A stretch of 64,000 nucleotides of DNA from Owenia fusiformis. Its lineage: Eukaryota; Annelida; Polychaeta; Sabellida; Oweniidae. A program made the position numbers and the translations under genes. Shown here piece by piece: positions 56,900-64,000 of the stretch. The first letter of the stretch is position 1; the number at the start of each line of letters is the position of its first letter. The stretch is taken from contig CAIIXF020000012.1 in NCBI GenBank assembly GCA_903813345.2, positions 34,546,572 to 34,610,571 of the forward strand. The letters are read 5' to 3'. The notes beneath the pieces are model-generated. The model was not told the DNA's origin. It saw only the letters and a list, made by a program, of their open reading frames with translations, and ran no database searches.

Positions 56900-57690
56900 A
56901 GTCTATAATCAAATTTCCGCCACAGATACCTATCTAAAGATACATTAAGTGAAACAATAGAATAATATATGGCAAGTCAGGATTTGTGTTAGAACTCTCA
57001 TATCAAACATACATTTACATTGCTGATAAGGTTATCAGTGAAAAACCACATCAATCTCAAGTCCTAGTAGTTGTATTCACAAATAGAGAGATAGATTAGA
57101 ATCTACAGTACAAGTTGTTTTTGGGCATACAACTGAAATTCATTTGGATTTAAGGCTATGTTCAGGTTCAGATTCAGATATTTATTACTTATAAAATTAT
57201 ATATTACTGCATGGTCATACATTAATAAAACTGAAATTCATTTGGATTTAAGGCTATTATATGTTCAGATTCAGATTCAGATATTTATTATTTTGAAAAA
57301 ACATACATGACATTCAATACAACATGACTCTCTCAAGAGCTCTGAAGAGCATATATGTGGAGTAGGGTTGTGATATTTTATTACTTGTGGAATAATTAAA
57401 ATCTTCTTAGCATGGTCATTCATTTCAATCTTAGGCTATGTGGAGTGGGATTGTGGTTACATGGAATGATTATAATCTACCAGTTTGGGCATCCATTCCA
57501 TTTGTAATGCATACCCATTTTTAGGATAGGTGGAGCCAGGATGTATTTATAGCACTTATGGCTTTATTCACTAATATCCACTTATGATGAGAATAATTAT
57601 GTGTCAGTCATTTTTCTCATTTTCTTGTCATACATAAAAATCACACATAATCAAATAAGTAATATGTAATTGAAACTCATATAATCATAT
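56900..57690. other. Flanking DNA with a partial ~110-bp duplication
   Basis: 'actgaaattcatttggattt' + 'aaggctat' and 'ttcagattcagatatttatt' occur twice (57130 and 57230). Otherwise nothing recognised. Confidence 0.5.
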
Positions 57691-57692
57691 TC

Positions 57693-57863
57693 CGGTGTAA
57701 AAGGGTAGGAGGTCCTATCAAATGATGGTCCTACTCTCCATTGATTTATATGGCGACCTAAATACAACTCTTTCCCTCATTATCTTATACGCAATCAGGG
57801 CCGGTAAGGGCCGTTAAAAAAGGGGACCATAATCCCTGGGGGACCATCATTTCTTTCACACCA
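57693..57863. mobile_element. 165-bp MITE, copy 3
   Basis: 'ccggtgtaaaagggtaggag' and 'accatcatttctttcacacc', the same internal sequence as 22908-23071. Confidence 0.8.
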
Positions 57864-57869
57864 GTAGTG

Positions 57870-59145
57870 GCCAGAAATGGAGAAAATCATACATGCCTAT
57901 AAAATGTTGGGGTAGGGAATATGATGAAGGGTAGTGGGGGTCTCACTGCACTATTAGGTTTCAAATTGGTACTGTATTTATATTTTAATGGCAGATGTGG
58001 TCTATTGTGACCCATAGAAGAACCCTTTATAATAGGGTAATATTCCGCCCCATTTACCAAAATAAAAACACTCCAATTAGGCAGTAATTTTCAAGACTCA
58101 TATATCACCTTCCAAAATTGAAAAGAAATATTAGAAATTTTAAAGACAACTTTTGATTTTATCTTACATTTTTGGTATATGGCGGAGTTCAAACACTCAA
58201 GTTCAATTCATTAAAAATTTCAAATTGGGTTAAATTCTCTGAACCACCTGTTGAACCTTAAAAAAATTAATGATTTTGACATGTTCCCTTTCTCTCAGAG
58301 CATTTACATGAAATGTTGTTCACAAAAGAGAGCTGTTCATTTGGACAAGTTTTGTTGTTATCATAAATTATAGTACAATTATATAATATGCAAAATATAA
58401 ATCTGTGTTAAATCATCTGAAACACCTGTTGTACCTTAACGAATATATGATCATTAATGTTTTTGAGATGTTCCCTTGGTCTCAAAACAGTTAAATTAAC
58501 CTCTTCAGTACCAGAGCATTTGAATTTTTTGCCATTTTTTGCCATTTTGCCATCTTAATTTACAATTGTTTGTGTTCATTTTGATATACATGTAAGTGAA
58601 GATTGCCAAATTATACACTTTTATTAATATTTATTTACTATAATTATCTAGCATTTAGTACATAATTTTTGGAAATCAATCAAAATTTGTCAAAGGTTGA
58701 GCCATTTTAATAAGAAATTCTGTGACTGATTTATCCAAATTGCATTGGATATCCAAAGGGGTAAAGTCACTCATGGGTAGTTTAAAACCATTGATGTTTC
58801 TACATTTTCTGCTTGGCCAAATAGTAAAACGTTACCCTTTGCATTTTTTTGACTACATAACCCATCTTTAATTATATCAAATTAGCCTCTGTAGACATCC
58901 AGGCCTTGAAACCAGAACATTTTAAAATAGTCATAAAGTTAAAGCAATTTTTGTGAAAATTATGTTAAATTAAGTCATATGACAGACTGTCTTGTCTCCA
59001 GGGCTCAGTTGACTCATTCTGTACCATGCGTGTAGGGTCTAGGTATAAACTACGACGAACCTCACTTTTAAGCATCGAAATCGAGTTATTAAGAGGTGAA
59101 TGTTAAAAAGTTATCTCGCAAATTATCACTTATGTAGATATGTTT
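57870..59145. other. Intergenic or intronic DNA, nothing recognised
   Basis: AT-rich; 'gttaaat..tctgaaccacctgt' occurs twice (58230 and 58408) as a loose duplication. No exon found. Confidence 0.4.
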
Positions 59146-59147
59146 AC

Positions 59148-59290
59148 AGTAAAACTTATAAGTGTTCACTGTCAATTGTAGGTGTTTACTACAAAGAGGG
59201 TGTTTATATGGTGTATATGGAATGGTGCTAATTACTATGGACACTAGTGTTTACAGAGAGCCGTTCGCGAGGACAAGTTTTATTGTAATC
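59148..59290. repeat. GTAAAACCTGT-family element, degenerate
   Basis: 'tacagtaaaacttataagtg' and 'aggacaagttttattgta' face each other; 'gtgttcac', 'ggtgtttac' inside. Confidence 0.55.
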
Positions 59291-59599
59291 ATAAAGTGTA
59301 TACATTATATAATATATATACAAAATATAGATCTACTTTTACACATAAAAATAGTAATCATTCAATTATATCAAACTGTGAGTTGGACCAAACATGAATT
59401 TCTTATTTTACCTTAACACATTCACAGTTAAATTAATACAAAATGGGACATGGGGTTGACATGTTGTGTCATTGCGTTTCATCACTGCATGTCTTCACAC
59501 TCCAGAATGTCAATCACTCATGTGAACAATTGAGTGTAAATATGATGCAGTGGTCAAATTCAATGACATATGATTAAGCATGTAACGACCACTGGGTAT

Positions 59600-59765
59600 G
59601 CACATCGGGGGGGGGGATATAGTGTGATGAGCCAGATACTAGAACTGAAAGGGAATGTGCTAAATTTAATGCACCGTGTGGGAATCGAACCCAGGACCCT
59701 CTACTCACAAGACTGACACTCTACCAATTTAGCCAAAGGGGCTAGACACTATAGTCGAGGTAGTA
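59600..59765 (-). mobile_element. tRNA-derived SINE, copy 2
   Basis: On the - strand: A box 'tggctaaattggtagag' (59735-59719) and B box 'ggttcgattcc' (59691-59681), then 'attaaatttagcacattccc' and 'gttctagtatctggctc', colinear with copy 1. Confidence 0.8.
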
Positions 59766-59789
59766 GAGACTTGCTATTGAGGGTCATTA

Positions 59790-61020
59790 CAACCATATTC
59801 CAACTCAGTTTGTATTGAAGCGTTTACAACAATATCAAATATTAAGACTCAAAATCATGAAAGTTTGAGACACTTTTCCAGCTACCTCAGAGAACTTGTG
59901 ATCGACACAATTTGCAACTCACAAGGAGAGCTTCTATAAATTACTACAACCCTGGACCCCAGGGTAAAAGTGATATCCAATGGTCTGTAAATTCAACTAA
60001 TAACATAATTACTAGCTAAACTCAGAGCTAATTGAAAACATCATGAACATTGGCAAAGTCCCATAAGACTATAATTTCCTATAGTTTATGAGCTTGTAAA
60101 ATTCTTAGTTAAATATCAAGGTAGAAAAATTGCACTTTTAACATACAATTAAATCAAGATATTTCTAACTTAAACTCAATGCCTATATTTTTCTTCCTGT
60201 CTTTTGCAAGTGTTTTCTGAGGCATTAAGTTCTTTTGAGATTTAATTCAGCGATGTTGGACACATTTCATTTTTAAACAATATCCCAGTGTATGACACCA
60301 AATGTACATTATAATTTGGGGACACATCTATGAAATGGTCTTTTAGTTAATGATTTACAAGCATGCATTTTAGCTTTTAACAAATTCTGTTTTATTTTCA
60401 TGAGTTTTTTTTTTATTTTCAAATTCTCATGTTATGCAGGTCAACCTACTACAAATGTAGTAATGAAATATGTTAACTAATAACTACAAGTATAGGACTT
60501 GATCATCATTGAATGTGAATTGGAACAGCTTCTCAAGTAGATCTTTATTCATAATGATAGCATAAAACCTGTCGGGTGATCAAAACACCTTTGTATTTAA
60601 AGTGGAGCGCTTTCAAATTATTTATTAATAAGTTATTACTACATTCTTTAACACAAGGATATTTACCATGATACTCTCTGCATCTATCATCAATAGAGAG
60701 AATACTGAAATACTGAATATTGAAAGCATGAAGGCTGATTTTAATTGGATAGATCAGGATCTTATCTTTATTGCAACTATTGGAAATGATTTGGACAGAG
60801 ATGGAGAAGGGATGGATTTACCAAGATAAAAACCAGCTCTAATTATAACATTCAGACCTCTAACAAGTTTACATTCATCCAGTAGTTCAGAACTTAAATA
60901 CAATATTCCATTCAAAAGCAAAATGCTCCAGAAAATGGATTTCCATGAATAGCATACAATTCTTGTATTTACTTCTGTCAAATCCATCAACCGAGATAGA
61001 ACTATTATAACTAATCACAT
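59790..61020. other. Flanking DNA, no secure gene
   Basis: The - strand frame 60754-60990 (ELLDECKLVRGLNVIIRAGF, then YLGKSIPSPSLSKSFPIV) is less AT-driven than its surroundings, but matches no family I know and lacks clear splice sites. It may be a repeat tail. Confidence 0.35.
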
Positions 61021-61024
61021 TTGT

Positions 61025-62443
61025 ACAGTAAAACCTGTGTAAATGAACTCCTTTGACATATTAATAGGAGTGTTCAATTTTGGAGATGTTCAAGTAACAT
61101 AAATTAAGTTCAATTCATAATATGAGACTTAGAAAAGTGTTCTCCTGGTAGAGGTGTTCAACTTACAGAGTTTTCATTTTGAGTTTATGCATTTTAAAAA
61201 GTGTTCCACTTATAGTGTTCCACTAACCACCCTATGCAGACAGAGCCTGTGGGAAATATTGGGTGTGGAGCAAATGAGCGGAGGGTGCGGAGCTAACGGT
61301 TATTTTTGAATTTAAATTTGGGATATTTCTGAAACTAAGCCGTTTTGGGACTTCAAATATACCAAGATATGTGTATTTGACACCAAATATCAATACAGTT
61401 GTGAAAATAGTAGTGCAATTCATTCTATAGCGACGCAGTGTGCCTTAAACCTTTCCCAGACCTATATATTTTGAAATTATCCTTTTAATACTGAGTCCCC
61501 AGCATTCATAAAAAATGGTGTTCAAGGTGCACTATCTATACAAATTATTTTTGCATCTTGGAAGCCAGGCAGTATCTGTGTGATTTTATAAAAATTCGGA
61601 ATTTTTTTCAGATATGAGCCCCCTCTAAATATTGGGTGCGGAGCAGCTCCATAAACGTAGCTCCGCACCCAATATTTAGAGGGGCTCATATCTGAAGAAC
61701 ATTTCCGAATTTTTATAAAATCACACAGATACTGCCTGGCTTCCAAGATGCAAAAATAATTTGTATGGGTAGTGTATCTTGAACACCATTTTTTATGAAT
61801 GCTGGGGACGCAGTATTAAAAGGATAGTCTCAAAATATATAGGTCTGGGAAATGTTTAAGGCATACTGCGTCGCTATAAAATGAATTGCACTACTATTTT
61901 CACAATTTTATTGATATTTGGTGTCAAATACACATATCTTGGTATATTTGAAGTCCCAAAACGGCTTAGTTTCAGAAATATCCCAATTTTAAATTCAAAA
62001 ATGACCGTTAGCTCCGCACCCTCCGCTCATTTGCGCCGCACCCAATATTTCCCACAGGCTCTGTCTGCATAGGGTGCTAACAGAGGTTCATTTTATATTT
62101 AAGTATATCAGTAGTGGGACTTGGAAAAGTGTTCCATTTATGGAGGTGTTCTACTTTATGCATATTGCATAATAGACTTAGAAAAGTGTTCCACTTATAG
62201 TGTTCTACTAACAGAGGTTCATTTTAAATTAAGTAAATCCGTAATGGGAGTTGAAAAAGTGTTCCACTTATGGAGGTGTTCTACTTTAAATGCATATTGC
62301 GCCTCTAAAATGGGCCTTTTGGGTTTGGGGGTTTGGGCCCCTCTTGCTAGCTTCTGAATCCGCTGGTAAATGCATATTGCAAAATGATATTTGGAAAAGT
62401 GTTCCGCTTATGGAGGTGTTCTACTTTGTTAGTTTTACTGTAT
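61025..62443. mobile_element. Composite GTAAAACCTGT element split by the palindrome
   Basis: Left end 'tacagtaaaacctgtgtaaa' at 61025 and right end 'tttgttagttttactgta' at 62443. Between them are tandem 'aaaagtgttccacttat' + 'ggaggtgttctacttt' units. The 849-bp palindrome is inserted in one such unit. Confidence 0.65.
61228..62076. mobile_element. 849-bp near-perfect palindromic element with 5-bp TSD
   Basis: Ends 'caccctatgcagacagagcc' and 'ggctctgtctgcatagggtg' are exact. The two ~420-bp arms pair with only scattered mismatches to a centre of about 20 bp near 61655 ('gcagctccataaacgtagct'). 'ctaac' flanks it on both sides (61223-61227 and 62077-62081). The related unit at 62204-62225 reads 'tctactaacagaggttc' with a single 'ctaac', i.e. 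an empty site. The mirrored frames (MNCTTIF.., 61423-61232 and 61881-62072) are a by-product of the palindrome. No transposase. Confidence 0.92.
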
Positions 62444-62689
62444 ACATGATATTATAAGGTCAAGAAGAATTGATTTTTCGTCAGATGCATTATTTCAAAG
62501 GAATCACCTACTCAGAAACTCCTGCCCAAGGGCTATACTTCACAAGATCTTACATATTATGTCATTACGAATCAAGCCTCTGTGTTTGAATTGGATATTC
62601 TCAAATATTACCCAAAGGCTCAAAGGAGGAAGATAAGGCTCAAATTGGTACTATTGACAAAAACACAATGTTAATAAGCAAATGCATAT

Positions 62690-63175
62690 TAGCATTTCTA
62701 ATAACCACTGTATTTAACCACATGTAAATATACACATGTACATGAGAACTGTACATAAGCATATGTTAATAAGCACTGTACATAAGCACATGTGAATAAG
62801 AATTGTACTTAAGCACATGTTAATAACCAGTGTACCTAGTAGGCACATATTAACACACATATGTTAATAAGCACTATACATATGCACATGTTAATGAGAA
62901 TCGTACTTAAGCACATGTGAATAAGAATTGTACTTAAGCACATGTTAATAACCACTGTACCTAGTAGGCACATATTAACACACATATGTTTATAAGCACT
63001 GCACATGAGCACATGTTTATAAGCACTGTATATAAGTATATGTTTATAAGCACTGTATATAAGCACATTTTATTAAGCACTGTATATAAGCACATTTTAT
63101 TAAGCATTGCAAATAAGCTCATTCTATTAAGCATTGCACATAAGCACATATTTAATGAGCAGTGTTTAAGTGAAT
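62690..63175. repeat. ~27-bp minisatellite AAGCACATGTTAATAAGCACTGTACAT
   Basis: About 18 imperfect copies; an ~110-bp higher-order segment ('cacatgttaataaccactgt' + 'acctagtaggcacatattaa') occurs at 62813 and 62938. Frames at 62836-63149 (-) and 62986-63207 (+) are its translation. Confidence 0.9.
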
Positions 63176-63179
63176 TGCA

Positions 63180-64000
63180 CTTAATGACAATACCTACAAT
63201 TTGTTAAATGAGGAATATTTGGCTTAATATTATTAATGGTAGATTTATCATCACATTTTATTAGAGTTTGCAACCATAATACTTGGCAGTTGCGGAGATA
63301 AGGGCTGGAATTATTCTGCTACATTGAGAATTGTAATTTTATGATATTGAAATGTTTCCATGTTTCCTGATCAAGTATTGTGATATTAAGGTAGACACAG
63401 TACATAATGTTTTTGAACTAAGGCAGGAAATATGCAACAAATTGTGTAAAAATGTATATAGTTGTAAGATATGGAACTAGATTGATGGATATCAGGAACA
63501 GAATTTCTCACTTACATTGCTCCAAAATGTGGAATTTTGCATAAAACAACAGTTGGTCATAATTCACACAAATTAAATAGTTAATACAAGCCAAAATGTA
63601 AAATGTTCTGTAATTCAAGAGTGAGTTCCCTAAGCAGGCATTGGGGTATACAGGACTCTAAAAGCAGGGTCTTCAGGGGTTTCATTAGCAGGAGGCAACA
63701 GCCCATTTTCCCCAGCTGTTTTCACAAAATCGCCTGTTGTTTTTAGAGATTTTTCAACTTTACTACATGTTAAATTTGTGATTCCCTTTAATTTTGCCTG
63801 TTGTTTTCATTCATTTAGCCTGTTGTGAGAAATTCTAGTAAAATCCCTGGTCTTCATCCTCCGATCACAGGGCTTCAAAATCCAGAATATATTCTTTCTT
63901 TTTACTCCCTGCGATAAGCAGTTACCATTTCCCCGATTAAGAACTCACAATCTGATTGGCTGTCGCAACACTGCAACTGAAATCATGCATTAGTCATTGC
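63180..64000. other. Window end, repeat debris
   Basis: 'gcctgttgtttt' iterations at 63680-63830 look like a dispersed repeat. The Ig-gene signal-peptide exon was sought on the - strand and not found. Confidence 0.4.

Noticed and set aside
60754-60990. 78-aa - strand frame as a missing Ig-gene exon
   Set aside because: Not Ig-like, no signal peptide, no matching splice phase.
61232-62072. Two nearly identical 63-aa proteins on opposite strands
   Set aside because: They are mirror images created by the 849-bp palindrome.
63900-64000. Signal-peptide exon of the Ig gene at the window end
   Set aside because: The - strand here has no hydrophobic leader followed by a phase-1 donor.

Overview
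The window looks like AT-rich, repeat-dense nuclear DNA from an invertebrate animal, most likely marine and perhaps a mollusc or other lophotrochozoan. The phylum is only a guess from repeat texture and the gene set. Coding sequence occurs as short exons of about 30-260 bp with GT/AG borders and matched intron phases. Most of the remainder is transposable-element debris, hairpin MITEs and minisatellites. There are no bacterial-style genes, operons or CRISPR arrays. None of the long single-frame ORFs is a complete gene; several are translated tandem repeats.

Three host loci can be read. (1) At 7.4-10.6 kb on the + strand are exon relics of a spectrin-repeat protein, most like nesprin (SYNE). 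It has an in-frame stop and several frameshifts, so it is read as a pseudogene. A 33-bp minisatellite (11.9-13.1 kb) follows it. (2) At 22.4-37.8 kb on the + strand are seven clean exons encoding the C-terminal half (about 297 aa) of an SLC13 sodium/dicarboxylate-citrate cotransporter, with a 10.5-kb intron after the first. The N-terminal exons were not found. (3) At 43.2-55.5 kb on the - strand are nine clean exons encoding about 397 aa of a three-Ig-domain cell-surface protein. It ends in a short hydrophobic tail typical of a GPI-anchor signal. Its signal-peptide exon was not found and should lie further right.

Mobile DNA, left to right: a rearranged mariner-like element (1-0.7 kb); a TA-flanked hairpin MITE (1.55-2.42 kb); an inverted pair of minisatellite arms (3.9-4.96 kb); CAGTGATCTC-type and other hairpin MITEs (6.5-8.9 kb); a mariner-like element with long TIRs (11.05-11.86 kb); a cluster of LINE reverse-transcriptase pieces (15.6-16.5 kb); and a 4.9-kb element whose arms are tandem arrays of ~330-bp units (16.57-21.45 kb). 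Then come two copies of a 165-bp MITE (22.9-23.5 kb), a 30-bp minisatellite open in both strands (24.95-25.44 kb), a 4.5-kb inverted-repeat structure (25.7-30.25 kb), mariner-like elements at 34.5 and 41.8 kb, a MITE abutting an Ig-gene splice acceptor (48.3-49.1 kb), two tRNA-derived SINE copies (55.8 and 59.7 kb), and an 849-bp almost perfect palindrome with a 5-bp target duplication (61.2-62.1 kb).

The three host genes show no functional link to one another; they are neighbours embedded in repeats. The strongest candidates for undescribed elements are the 849-bp palindrome, the 4.9-kb array-armed element and the 25.7-30.25 kb inverted repeat. No new defence or enzymatic system is supported by the sequence.
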